NCBI RefSeq assembly: GCF_020283565.1
Contig: NC_060061.1
Span: forward strand, 31,905,362-31,969,361
DNA: 64,000 bases
Source: Trifolium pratense
Taxonomy: Eukaryota; Streptophyta; Magnoliopsida; Fabales; Fabaceae
Reading direction: 5' to 3'
Under the pieces are notes generated by a model that was not told the DNA's origin, made no database searches, and saw only the letters and a program-made list of their open reading frames with translations. The position numbers and the translations under genes are program-made. Shown here in pieces: positions 1 through 11,089 of this stretch. Position 1 is the stretch's first letter; every line of letters begins with the position of its first letter.

Positions 1-2390
1 ATTTTAGAGGATTCTCATTATTTATGTTTTCTAATTTGGTTTATGTGTTTAAACAAACTAAAATTGATTAATTTGGCATCCTTTTAGATTCATTATGAGA
101 AACTTGACTAGAATATTGATGCTATGGTTGTAGGATATGAATTCAAATATTGTGTGTTCTAGATTGGACTATTGGGCTGGCCCAAGCCCAATACCACCTC
201 CTCAACTGTATAAGCCTCACATCATCATCACCTATGACTATGAAGGTATGTCTCATTCTAAACCTCTCTTTAACTCAAAAGTTTGAAGGACATAATTTAA
301 CTTAAAAACACAGACAAAAAAATATTACTCAAAGGAAGGATAAATTCATCAAATTCTTCATAATTCAAGAACATTCAATCTTGATACGTGTTGTGACATC
401 GATTTTTTAATTCTTGCTAATTCAAGAACATTCAATCTTTTATTTGAAAAAAAAAAAAAAACTTAATTGAGCTTCAATCTTCTACTTACTGGAATATTTG
501 TTCCAACATATTTCCCCTATATGGTTTATATTTTATAATGAATATATACCTATTGGGAACGATGATGGGATGCCGATTTTCTCATTCTTGATTATTCAAA
601 AACCTTCAATCTTCTATTTCGAGAAAAAATTAACCATCATTTTTGTAAATCCAAATTTAATCGGGTATACAAACCCTATAAGACAATAAATCATTGTGAG
701 ATGGAATCTATTTTTTATTATCTGAAAAATGGGTGGAGCATATGGCCCCAGTAACCCCAAGTATGATTGTTGGAATTGATGGATATACTTAAATTTTACG
801 GGTGGAGCATATGGCCCTAGTAAAATGCATCATGAACTCTTTATTTACAATGTACAAGTTTGTACAAGTCTTTCAAAAGTTTAAGACTCTTAAATTGAGG
901 TAAGTAAAACAATACTCTCAATATATTCTAATAAATTTTGTCTTTATATTTTGCAACATAAGTAATTGATATTTAAGGATGTACCTATGAAAAACATCTC
1001 AAGAAATTGAGAAATACATCAACACATTAAAGTTCCAAAAGTTATATGTCTTCTCCTCCCCCCCACATCATTGCTCACAGCCCCATAAAATTCCAAAAAC
1101 GCCCCTAATAGTATTTATCGAAAGATATATTCCATTCGCTACTTACTGGTAGATATCAAAATATAAGACTGAGTTTGCCTATAAATTGATACCCGGCCGA
1201 AAGACATATGTCTTTCGCTAACCACTGTCATCGGAAGATAGCTTCTGGTAGGCGGTAGGTTTTTCACAACTTTATGGCACCATTAGTTCAATTCTTAGTT
1301 TTTTTGGCTTGTTTCAGCTCATCCTGTTGCAGAAGAAAAAATTATTCCAGAGATCAAAGGTAATTGGCTAACACGAGGAAAGTCAGATTACTTCGATGGA
1401 AAAAATTATATATTCGTCTAATCGAACCAGTGTGTTTATCCCTAGTGTATTACTACTATAATGAGACAGGGAGTATTATCATTACTATAGTTGTTTGAGG
1501 ACAACTGAAGCTCTATTTCTGAGAGTCCCTCCAATAATTGACAGTCCTTCTGCCTACATTAATTTATTAAATTTTTCTGCAGACTTCTTCGGGTAAGTAA
1601 CTATTTGAATTATTATTACTTATTATATTTATCTGAAAATGTACACCATGGGAGGACAACTTACGATGTATAGTCCCTCTGCCCCCCAACTGCCTAATTT
1701 AGTATTATTTTTCTGAAGAGTCTCTCTACATAATTTCTTGACAACATATTTTAATTTCTCCATTCTTGAAACACATATTGCAAACTATACATTAAACAGA
1801 TTTGGATTCCTTTCTTACGTTTTAACTTAATAGTTTTGCTTATTTTCCTTTTCAAATTTGAGTTTTGTATTTCTGTTTTATCATTTTGTCTTTCTGATTT
1901 TTGTTATTATCCTTTTCAGACAGCAAAAAAAAAAACCTGAAATTAATATAGTGAAGAGATTGGCTTCAGCTTACTTTGATAATCATTCTGTTCATTTCAA
2001 AGCTTGAGTTTCTAGAAAAAGTGCTCCGAGGGTACGCATTAATTTAAAATTCTGCTATTTGTCACTGATTGCATTTTGTTTATGGATTCTTTTAATTGTT
2101 GTTTGCTGATCAGTCTTTTTTTTTTTTTTGACAAAGATCTGTGTTGTTGTTGTTACTTGTTAGAATACATTTTGCATCAGTCAATAACACAAGTTGTTCA
2201 GTTGATTCTTAATACAGGTAAGAAGTCCATCATGCTCTTCATTGTTTTGACCATTTTTTAATCTCTATTTAATTAATTTTAACTAGATTAAAACACGCAA
2301 ACACAATCAACACGGGATTAGGTCAAGCGGAAAGAGCTAGATTTCCATAACATAGTGAACTAATGTTCAAAAATTGTTGAATGTGTCGTA
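1..2390. other. AT-rich non-coding stretch
   Basis: I see no gene here; the short open frames are AT-rich and have no recognisable domain. Two details stand out: a short inverted repeat around the word tggcccaagcccaata near 167-191, and a 24-base near-identical direct repeat (gggtggagcatatggccc...) at 731-754 and 800-823. No transposon ends were recognised. Confidence 0.6.
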
Positions 2391-2504
2391 GACCTGAGAT
2401 GATAGCTCAGTAGTAAAAATCTTGTAACTTTAAATACAAAGTTCTACTCACATTTAGTGCTCGACACGTTTCTAATAGATTTCCTCTCGCTAAATTTTCC
2501 TACT

Positions 2505-2665
2505 CAAATTAGCCTTTTATATATTTTTTGGTCAAGTACTGCCTAGAAATTTCACCTTAAAGGTGAACAAATGAAGTGTCCGGGATTCGAACCCTGACCT
2601 CTACATATATAATGGGATGTCACTACCAACTGAGCTAAGCTCACAGGGACAAATTAGCCTTTTAT
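2505..2665 (-). mobile_element. tRNA-derived SINE with 16-bp target duplication
   Basis: The body is 2521-2649 (about 129 bp) on the minus strand. Reading minus, it starts with a tRNA-like head: a polymerase III A box (TTAGCTCAGTTGGTA) and then a B box (GGGTTCGAATCCC). The 3' part contains the palindrome caccttaaaggtg and ends in an A-rich tail. The 16 bp caattagcc-type flank (caaattagccttttat) is repeated exactly at 2505-2520 and 2650-2665, which is the target-site duplication expected of LINE-machinery retroposition. A second copy of the same family lies at 51306-51453. SINEs have no protein of their own and depend on a LINE for mobility. Confidence 0.85.
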
Positions 2666-2909
2666 TGTTAGCAAATATAATTGGCGTGTCAACTCCGCCT
2701 ATTTATTAGAAGGATGAAAACCAAATAAAATAATTTTGCAAGGACCTAAACAAAAATTTGCACACCAAATATCCAAACCTACATTGTATTTCCAGCAAAC
2801 CAAATCGCAACACATCTAGTTACCGATCATCCAAAATAACACAAATCAAATTTAGGCATCACATATCAAGCAACAACAAAAAAAAAAGGCCCCTTGACTG
2901 ATAATACAA

Positions 2910-3075
2910 GGGAGTTTCTTTTGCTGCCCTACAAGTTTCTTGCGCGCCCTATTTTTACTCATTCGCTACTTAAGTAGCGGATGAGTAAAAATGAGAAATT
3001 TGAGGAAAAACATCGTCCGCTACTTAAGTAGCGGATGGTATTTAAGAAACTTGTAAAGTGGCAAAAGAAACTCTC
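2910..3075. mobile_element. Foldback MITE with paired internal palindromes
   Basis: The ends are inverted copies of each other: the left starts ggagtttcttttgc and the right, read in reverse complement, starts gagagtttcttttgcc. Both continue into acaagtttctt. Inside are two copies of the perfect palindrome cgctacttaagtagcg. The flanks ataatacaa (2901-2909) and ataataaag (3076-3084) match at 7 of 9 positions, compatible with a mutated 9-bp Mutator-type target duplication. No coding capacity. Confidence 0.6.
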
Positions 3076-3139
3076 ATAATAAAGACTAAGTTCAAATCAT
3101 CCAAAACAACTTACTCGTATTAATACTCATTTATTTTTT

Positions 3140-3322
3140 TTAAATTTATTATTATAATTTATTTGGGCTTGGGCTACCCGTGGCCCATTCGGGCTAACCC
3201 ATATTTTAATCGGGATTTAATGGGCTGGACTAAAAAGCACGGAAAAAATTCAGGCTAGAATTTTTAAGGCCCAAGCCCGGAAAAATTCGGGCTTGGCAGG
3301 CCTACCCGTTTTGATAGCTCTA
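3140..3322 (-). mobile_element. hAT-like transposon end
   Basis: Read on the minus strand, this begins TAGAGCTATCAAAACGGG and is followed by repeats of GGGC/GCCCGA-type words. That is the look of many non-autonomous plant hAT ends (consensus TAGNG...). It abuts the broken receptor-kinase gene exactly at 3322/3323. I could not find the opposite end or an 8-bp target duplication, so the left limit is approximate and the element may be truncated. Confidence 0.45.
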
Positions 3323-5714
3323 CATCCATGTCCTCCAACCTGCTTGTTGTCAAACTGTTATGTGAATAATGTTCTCATACACAATTTTTCCATCAAAACT
3401 TCATATTGCAAATAGAGTTTCAGTGTGTGATTCAGCAACAGCCTTGTTTTCTTTTATGCTTGAAATTTTCCATATATGATATGAGAACCCATAAACAAAT
3501 ACTGTTAACAATAGAGTGCTGAGAAGCAGGGGTAAAACTAACATCAAAATTTTGTTAGTCTTATGACTATGATAGTTTCTACCTGTCACAAGCTTTTGTT
3601 ATTTCTTAGTGCTTTAATTGTAGCTTTTTGGAAGGCTGGAATACTTGGAATTGGACCCTCTAATTGGTTGTATGATATATCAACAGTTGTCAAACTTAAC
3701 ATCTCACCATAGCTCAAGGGAATGGTACCAGAAATATTATTGTGTGACAAATTCAATGTTTGTAAGTTGAAATTACGTTCGTCCGAGGACAGATGTCTTA
3801 CATGATGTCTGGGACAACTGTGTATTTTGTAAGATGTCTAAGACAACTGGTAAGACAATTGGATGCATGATTATAGTACTCAAGTTAATAAAGAAAAGCA
3901 AGTAAAGTACATAATAATTGTTTACTCAATTCGGTGAAACCACACCTACTGGGGGATACCAATCCAGGAAAGGAAACTCACTACTCCGAATTAATATTTA
4001 GTCTGATAACGCACACCAAAATCTATTGATGTGTATGCCTCTTCTTAATCTTAGTGTTTTTCTACCTAAGAGCCTACTCCCCCTAGATATGAGAATCTAC
4101 TCACTTTCCTCAAGTCACTAGTCCCAAGTGACTACAACCTTCAGTAGTTATCAATGGTATTGAACGACCATTCGAAAACAAATACCTAGCTTATAAACCT
4201 TAGCACCTATGTATTTGTTTATATAGGCATGCAACTCCTCTTGAGTTAATAGTTTTTGAGTTGCATAATGATAAGATTCAGTTTTAAAACAAACTTTGTT
4301 TTAAAACTAACTCCATAAGATAAAATATTTGAATTAAACCTTTAAACAGTTGACAATCGTAAATTCGCGCATTGTAACAAACTAGGAGAGATTCACGCGC
4401 CTTGGATAAGATTAAATCTTCAGCTTGCTGTTTTGGGGCAAGACGTCCTACCAGATGTTTGGGACATCTTGTTTCAACATGTTACTTAAACATGTACTTA
4501 ACCCAGTATCAAGATGTCACACATCTTGTTTAACATGTTGCACATGCACATCTTGTTCTTGCATATGTTGTTTTAGCTTTATAATGCAGCAATCTCAAAG
4601 GAACTACATAAGTGATTTAATTGTCCAAGCATTGCTAGTATGGTTCCATTTAAAAAATTCCCACTAAGATCAAGATTTTCAATAACTTTAAATTGGCTAA
4701 ACTCGACAGAAATGTTTCCTTCAAATATATTTTGGCTCAAATTCAACTGCAATAACATAACCAACCTTCCATGTTTTTCAGGGATGAATCCACTTAAATT
4801 ATTTGTTGCAAAGTCCAAGATAGTCCGTTCCTGCAAAGATGCAAGTTGTACAAGAACTTCCGAAAGTTGATTCTTACTTATCGAGAGTTTGAGAAACAAA
4901 GCTAAGTTTCCGAGCTCCTTTGGAATTTTTCCCGTAAGATGGTTTGAAGACAAGTTAAGTTCATGTAAATTTGTTGCTTTGCCTAGTTCTGGTGGTATGC
5001 TTCCTGTTAAATTATTATATGAGATTTTAAGGCTTGTGAGACTCTTGCACTTCCCCCAATTTGGATAAAGATGGCCATAAATATTATTATCACTCAATTC
5101 CATGTAATCCAAATTTGGATACACACCAAAGCTATTTGTGATATTTTCAAATAGTTGGTTTTGTCCAAGTCTCACTCTCTTAAGGCTTGAGCAAGTCTTT
5201 AAACTCTCTGGAATTTGGCCTGTGAATTGGTTTTGTGAAGCAGTGAAGTTTGTCAACTTTCCACCGGCACAAATATTGTTAGGTAAATGACCTGTGAAAT
5301 TTTGTCAAAAAAAAATGACCTGTGAAATTATTATAAAATAACTGGAGACTTTGCAAATTTGTAAGCCAGACCATTTATATTGGAATTTTTCCAGTGAAAG
5401 AATTATTGAAAAGAGAATTCATTTAGTGACAAATCGAGTGTGTCTAGATTGGACATCACCCCAACATGCTGTGGAACAACTCCGTAGAAGGAGTTATTTT
5501 TTAAAACTAAACTGCGAAATTTTGGAAGTGATGAAAAATTGAGACTTTGAAGTGTACCTCTTAGTCCAATATGGAAGATGAGGTGATATTTATACACATA
5601 ATAGGATTTGGATCCACTTGTTTCTCTCTTCACACTCATAAAATAAGGAAAATGAGAGAGAATTGCAGAGAAAAAAAATATCCGAATCCGTAAATAAACT
5701 ATTGATATTTCCAT
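3323..5714 (-). pseudogene. LRR receptor-like kinase pseudogene (MIK2/MDIS1-interacting-kinase-like)
   Basis: Pieces of one LRR receptor kinase lie in order on the minus strand. The N-terminal region with the first repeats is 5714-5403. A run of LRR units is 5256-4579 (motif LxxLxLSxNxLTGxIPxELG). The last LRRs (LNLSHNNISGTIP...LEGPIP) are at about 3775-3600. The transmembrane segment (LVLPLLLSTLLLTVFVYGF) is at about 3560-3500. The juxtamembrane and glycine-rich loop (VGGHGC) end at 3323. The gene is dead: stops replace the Cys cap after the LRRs and a Trp (FAI*SFDGK), frames shift near 5260-5400, many LRRs are missing, and the kinase is cut at the P-loop by a hAT-like end. An LTR-like insert separates the LRR blocks. 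In life such proteins are plasma-membrane receptors for peptide signals. Confidence 0.85.
3776..4578. mobile_element. LTR-like insertion inside the LRR kinase pseudogene
   Basis: About 800 bp with no LRR homology separates two adjacent leucine-rich repeats. It is rich in the word agatgtc/gacatc and contains the phrase ctgggggataccaatccagg. A similar phrase (ctggggataccaatccagg) occurs in the insert at 11090-12027, so both probably belong to the same class of solo LTRs. I did not find clean TG...CA ends or a target duplication, so the limits are approximate. Confidence 0.45.
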
Positions 5715-6639
5715 TTGTAATAGCGAATACTCGGTCTAAGGTGTCGTTTGACCTAGTTTTTTATCCTCTTCTTTCTCCTTAGAAGTAAGAAGTTAGACCA
5801 AACATTAAAAGTTCTAGTAAGAATAAAACAGCTTCTATATTTTAAGAATAATTATAATATATTATCAAACATATCTTTTAACATTATTATAATAATAATA
5901 ATAATAAAATAAAAAAAACATTTAACCCTATTTTAAAAAAATAAAAATAAAAATTTATCAAACAACTTTAATTTTAGTTTTAAAGCTATTATTTTTAGCT
6001 TTATGATTAAAATAACTTCTACACCTAAAAAAAGTTGGGTCACATGGTACCTAAATTATAGTCTTCCACTTTTGTCTTTAAGTGATAAGTTAGTTGGTTG
6101 TTTTGATCATAGATACGAGACAGGTAATGGTTGTTTTGATTCGGTGGTGATTGGCGTTAAACTTGGTAAAGTGGATTATGATTTGATTCCCCGCAACTAT
6201 AATCGAAAAGGGACCGAAACCACTTGATGTCAGAACTGACTCTCAAACCAAATTAGTGTCCGGTGGAAAACCAAAAAACAAAACAAAACAAAACAAACAT
6301 TATCGGATTATCCTTAAAAATATCTACTTATCTTTCATTTCTCTTTTTCTTTTTGTTACTAGGTATGAAATTTTCAGCGGAGAATTTTTTTCATACGCAT
6401 GTATTAGAACGGAAAAAAAAAATCATTATTATAAATTTCCTTAATATTTATCACCAAACTATAGACCAATCTCTTCACCGATTATAGTATTTTACACGTA
6501 TTATAATATGATGAACGTGGATATGTATCGATACACAACTTAAGTGGATGATTGTGGTTGGTCCACAAATAGTATTTAATATAAAAAATTAATAAAAAAT
6601 TTTTTTTTTAAACCAATCAGAATCATCGACCTCAACAAA

Positions 6640-6674
<35 letters not shown>

Positions 6675-6907
6675 TTTGAACAGCATTTTAAGTTTGTATA
6701 AGGATTATATATTTATATGCATAATTGTGTCAAAATAATATTGTTGATATTCGATAAAGTGCTTTCACAGTAAATCACTACTTTAAAAATTTTAATTATG
6801 TAAAAAAATAGAGATAAAAATGTAATAAAATTGGTACATAATTTTAGTTATCATTTAACAATATAATTGATGATTAATAAAATCTTTTTCTTTTTTTTGC
6901 TTTCAAT
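5715..6907. other. Non-coding AT-rich spacer
   Basis: No gene or complete element recognised. Contains a (TA)n run at 6643-6670 and an (AAAC)n-like stretch near 6275-6300. Confidence 0.6.
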
Positions 6908-7055
6908 GGTTAGCACAAAACGCAACACCTAGGACACTGATAATAATTAAAAAAAATGAAAGTGATTGAATCTAATAATTGAGATTAGAGTTATTATTAC
7001 TGATCAATAATAAGGTGTAGAAGATTAAAAAAGTAGAGAATACAAATTATAATTA
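6908..7055. repeat. 148-bp direct repeat, copy 1
   Basis: The segment beginning ggttagcacaaaacgcaac is repeated at 8398-8545 with the same length and few differences. A third, more diverged relative sits near 8130-8290. The copies flank the element at 7127-8039. No coding function seen. Confidence 0.8.
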
Positions 7056-7126
7056 GCATGTCATGGTAGCACAAAGTTATGAAGTAGCGAGTTGAAAGCC
7101 TGGAGAATATATTAACTTCTACCAGA

Positions 7127-8039
7127 GACGTTTTCTCTCCCGACCCCCCTCATTTCTTTTCTACCCCCCAAAAATCCAATTTTGCCCCTTGCGGTATGAA
7201 AAAATTTTGCCAACAAACTTCGGTTTATATAAACTGAAGTTTTTAAACATGGAAAAAAAATTCGGTTTATATAAACCGAAATAACATATACCCCCCAAAA
7301 AGAAGGAAAATTTATGTGAAAATTCGTGTAGAGCTACCTGTGGTAAATTTATCATATCTCTCTGAATATAGGTCGTATGCTAATGATTTTTAATCCAGTG
7401 TAAAGAAGACAAAATTTACTACAAGATTGACACCGGAATTATTAAATTTCATTAAGTATAGTATGAGAAAATCTACCTACAAGTTTGAGAAAAGTTTCTG
7501 CAAAATGTTGTAGATATACCTGTGGTAAATTTATCATAGCTCTCTGAATATAAGTCGTATGCTAATGATTTTTAATCCAGTGTAAAGAAGACAAAATTTA
7601 CTACACGATTGAAACCGGAATTGTTAAATTTCATTAAGTATAGTATGAGAAACTCTACCTACAAGTTTGAGAAAAGTTTATGCTCTGTTTCTGTACCAGT
7701 ACCCATTATTTGGTCAAACTGAACCAATTGGATAGTTAAACCTCAAAACAAAAATTATATTTGTATTCTTGACACCCTAAGCTTTCCAACGAGTGGTCGT
7801 TTACTCAAATCGGACATCGTTTAGTATTTCAAATAAATTGTGGAAGTTGAGGGTCTCATGCAGAATTTATGCAGGAAAACTGAAAAAAAATTTGGAACAC
7901 AATATTTCGGTTTATATAAACCGAATTTTTTTAGCATGACAAAAAAAAACGGTTCGTATAAACCGAAGTACCCCCCAAGGGCAAAAACGGAAATGAGGGG
8001 GGTAGAAAAGAAATGAGGGGGATCGGGAGAGAAACCATC
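7127..8039. mobile_element. Mutator-like non-autonomous element, 9-bp target duplication
   Basis: The termini are inverted repeats of more than 40 bp: left gacgttttctctcccga, right in reverse complement gatggtttctctcccga. Both continue into ccccctcatttcttttctacccccc. The 9-bp flank tctaccaga is repeated exactly at 7118-7126 and 8040-8048, the hallmark of Mutator-superfamily insertion. Inside are palindromic ttcggtttatataaaccgaa words near both ends and a 163-bp direct duplication (7335-7497 and 7517-7679). There is no transposase, so it would need one in trans. Confidence 0.85.
7335..7679. repeat. 163-bp internal duplication of the Mutator-like element
   Basis: Two copies (7335-7497 and 7517-7679), offset 182 bp, both begin tacctgtggtaaatttatc and differ at only a few positions by eye. 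They share no similarity with the element's ends. Confidence 0.8.
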
Positions 8040-8129
8040 TCTACCAGATTCAGTGTCATCGTGGAAAATTAAGTAGTTAGCTAGCAAGGCTGAGATACAG
8101 ATATCCAGATCCAAACAATTTTTTGTCTT

Positions 8130-8545
8130 GGTTACTAAATAGACACCGATAATAATTTAAGAAAATAAAAGTGATTGAATTTAATTATGTGTCGGTGTCT
8201 GACACAGTCTAACACAGGTACGTCTTTAATTTGAAGTGTTGATATTACAATTATTACTTATCAATAAGTTGTAGACTACCAAAGCTCTGAAAATCAAAGG
8301 TATAAGTGGAAAAAAGTCAAGTGATGATGTCACGTTTAAAGTACACCTAGTGTGATTGTGGAGGGTTAAGTAGGTATCTCTAGCATTTTCTTGCCATGGT
8401 TAGCACAAAACGCAACACCTAGAACACCGGTAATAATTTAAGAAAATGAAAGTGATTGAATCTAATAATTGAGATTAGAGTTACTATTATTGATCAATAA
8501 TAAGGTGTAGAAGATTAAAAAAGTAGAGAATACAAATTATAATTA
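8130..8545. repeat. Further copies of the 148-bp repeat
   Basis: 8398-8545 is a close copy of 6908-7055 (same start ggttagcac, same end aattataatta). 8130-8290 is a diverged relative sharing gataataattta...aaagtgattgaat and tatcaataa.gtgtaga words. Together they suggest an old tandem array later split by the Mutator-like element. Confidence 0.65.
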
Positions 8546-8827
8546 TAAGCATGCAGTTTGGAAACAAACAAAAATAAGAATGGTGCAGACAGCTGTTAAT
8601 CTATCTAATAATTGAAAATATAAAGTAAACGAAAAGAAGAAACAGAGAATTTCTATGTGAAGAAAGAACCTTTTAAGCTTTTTGGTTGAGAGGATCGAAA
8701 TCCAAATCCAAATCGAAAAGCTTTGTTCGCTATTAAGAGTGTGAAGTTAGTGAGATCCATCTATATTTGCTTGCATCGCTAAGGTAAGGGGGATGGATGA
8801 TCGAGAAAACACATATAGGGATAACGT
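8546..8827. other. Non-coding spacer
   Basis: No gene recognised. A purine-rich tract runs through 8620-8680. Confidence 0.5.
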
Positions 8828-8855
8828 ATTATTATTATTATTATTATTATTATTA
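8828..8855. repeat. (TTA)n microsatellite, left arm
   Basis: A TTA/ATT trinucleotide run that continues on the far side of the inverted-repeat element (9839-9889). The element therefore appears to have inserted into one microsatellite. Confidence 0.8.
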
Positions 8856-9493
8856 GGCTTTAATGCACTTTTGATCCCCTATTTTGAAAAACATGAACTT
8901 TTGATCCCCTATTTTAAAAGTCAATTTTTTGATCTTCTATTATGAAAAATCTAACTTTTGATCCCCTATTTTAAAAGCCAAGTTTTTGATTACCTATTTT
9001 GAAAAACCTGAAATTTTAATCCCCTATTTTAGATTTTTTCTGAATTTTAGTCCCCCAACTCAATTTGATAAGACTTTTGCTGATGTGTCAAGCTCATTAA
9101 TGACGTGACAGTTTTTATGTTGACAAAACATTTCCATGTCATTAATATTTTTTTAAAATCAAATATTTTAAAATTATTAAAATAATAAAATAGTTAATGA
9201 TAATTATAAAACAATAAAATAAACCTCTTTACATTATATAATATTAACTAAATTAATTGATCCAAAAAAAACTAAATTAAAACTTTTTACCTTATTATAT
9301 AACTAAAAATCAGTAAATTACTCAAAGAAGTCAGAAAAGCAAACGCTGGTTCCCAATCATGACACTCAAAGAAATCAGTAACACTAATAATCACGCTCGT
9401 GTTAACATCCTTCGTCTTTGTTCGCTCCCTCTCAATCGTTCATTGACTTTGTTCTCAATCGTTAACTTTTTTTGGGTAATTTAATCATTTTTT

Positions 9494-9529
<36 letters not shown>

Positions 9530-9838
9530 TTTACTGATTTTTTTAAATTATTATTAATTAATTAATTTATTGTTTAATGCTTTTAAAATATTTTATGTAA
9601 AAAAATTGAAGACATGGAAACGTTTTGTCATCATGGACACTGCCACGGCAATAATAAGTTTGACACATAGTAAATATCTGACCAAATTAAGTTTGAGGAC
9701 TAAAATTTAAAAAATCTAAGATAAGGGGATCAAAACTTCGGGTTTTTCAAAATAGGGGATCAAAAAGTTGGCTTTTAAAATAGGGGGATCAAAAGTTCAA
9801 ATTTTTCAAAATAGGGGGATTAAAAGTGCATTAAAGCC
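8856..9838. mobile_element. Long-TIR non-autonomous DNA transposon inside an (ATT)n repeat
   Basis: The left end GGCTTTAATGCACTTTTGAT and the right end, in reverse complement GGCTTTAATGCACTTTTAAT, start a terminal inverted repeat of roughly 200 bp. That repeat is itself built from short repeats of ttgatcccctattttgaaaa. The centre is AT-rich with a (TA)n run at about 9499-9525 and no transposase. Because both flanks are (ATT)n, the target-duplication length (3 or 9) cannot be read, so the superfamily (PIF/Harbinger, CACTA-like or Mutator-like) is undecided. Confidence 0.75.
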
Positions 9839-9857
9839 TTATTATTATTATTATTAA

Positions 9858-9889
<32 letters not shown>
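9839..9889. repeat. (ATT)n microsatellite, right arm
   Basis: ATT trinucleotide run with one interruption, continuing the array at 8828-8855. Confidence 0.8.
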
Positions 9890-9890
<1 letters not shown>

Positions 9891-9931
9891 AGATTCTGGG
9901 GCAAGTTTCCATAACAGGAGGCATCATCATG

Positions 9932-10187
9932 GAAAATTTCACATCCCACTACCCATTTTCTCACCACACCCCTAGAAATTCCGTTTTTGCCCTTGGTCAA
10001 AAAATTCGGAACGCGTTTTTCGAATTTTTTTTGCCTTTAAAAACAACTTCGGAATGTGTTTTCCGAATTTTTTCCAAATTTGAACTAAAAAAATTTGGAA
10101 AACGCGTTCCGAATTTTTTGACCAAGGACAAAAATGAAATTTCCAGGGGTGTGGTGAGAAAGTGGGTAGGTGGGATGAGAAATTTTC
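9932..10187. mobile_element. 256-bp foldback MITE, Mutator-type 9-bp target duplication
   Basis: Almost the whole element is an inverted repeat. The left arm starts GAAAATTTCACATCCCA and the right arm, in reverse complement, GAAAATTTCTCATCCCA. Both run on through ccacacccct and ttggtcaaaaaattcgg. The 9-bp flank atcatcatg is exact at 9923-9931 and 10188-10196. Transcription through it would give a long hairpin. The open frames on both strands are by-products of the inverted repeat and I do not treat them as genes. Confidence 0.85.
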
Positions 10188-10196
10188 ATCATCATG

Positions 10197-10794
10197 TGCC
10201 AAATTGGAAAAGCAGCAACGTGAAAGAAAAAAAAAGAGGAATTTGTTTATGCGCTAGAAAGGAGTGTTAAGCCCAAATTTATCAACACCCCCCGTCTTGC
10301 ATTTCACACCCCTGAGCAAAATTTCTTTTATTTTGCAACACATAGATGTGTTTAATCTAAGAAAAGTAAGTACTGGAAAGAATAATACAATATAAGATAA
10401 AATAGCACATGACAAACATTTAAGATATTGAACAAATTGTGTTGTACGATGCTTGGTGGACAAAATGTTATTTTGGTATTTTAGATAAATTGTGGAAAAA
10501 TAAAAAGTTGTTCCGTGGGTTAAAGAATTTTAGTATTTGTCTTGTCCCTTGGCCCTACATTTTGTTCAGTATCATGAACAATTTTAAAATCAAACACATT
10601 ATAATTGAAGTTGTCATGTTCAGTCTCTTATTTTTCATCAGATCAAAAGCAGGATTATGAGATGGAGATTTTTTCTTCTTTAAAGTTTTGACTATGAGTA
10701 AAAATAGCAAAAACTTTGTGTGGAACTATACAGAAGCAGCCAACACATCTTTTTACCGCTATTTTGAGTAGTATCAGTATGTTTCGGTGCATAA
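10197..10794. other. Non-coding spacer
   Basis: Nothing recognisable on either strand; the short open frames show no domain. Confidence 0.5.
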
Positions 10795-11089
10795 CCCAAT
10801 TATGCTAATTTTGAAACAAGATGTGATCCTAATAAACTTGGCCATACTTTCAAGTTATTAGGATATAATGGATTTGCTACAACTGAAGTTCATGGTTCAG
10901 CAGGTGGTATAATTTTAGCTTGGCAGACTGATCATATTAGTATTGATCATTGTAGTAAATAGTTTTAATTGTATATAAGAGTTCGATATATTAATGGTGG
11001 TTATTATTTTTTATCCCTATCTATGTTGGTCCTAATTAAGAGAATAGAAAAAGGCTTTCGGAGAACTTGCACTCTATTGCAAATCTCAG

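Noticed and set aside
2392..2470. tRNA-like word gatagctcagtagtaaaaat
   Set aside because: An A-box match exists but the B box is poor, and there is no cloverleaf or SINE boundary; not called as tRNA or SINE.
2040..2665. A true tRNA gene at the SINE heads
   Set aside because: A and B boxes are present but the acceptor stems do not pair, and target duplications show a SINE.
6003..6227. 74-codon frame as a gene
   Set aside because: No homology recognised, no start context or splice support, and neighbours are non-coding.
9929..10270. Overlapping open frames on both strands at the foldback element
   Set aside because: The inverted repeat makes both strands open; the sequence is a MITE with an exact 9-bp duplication.
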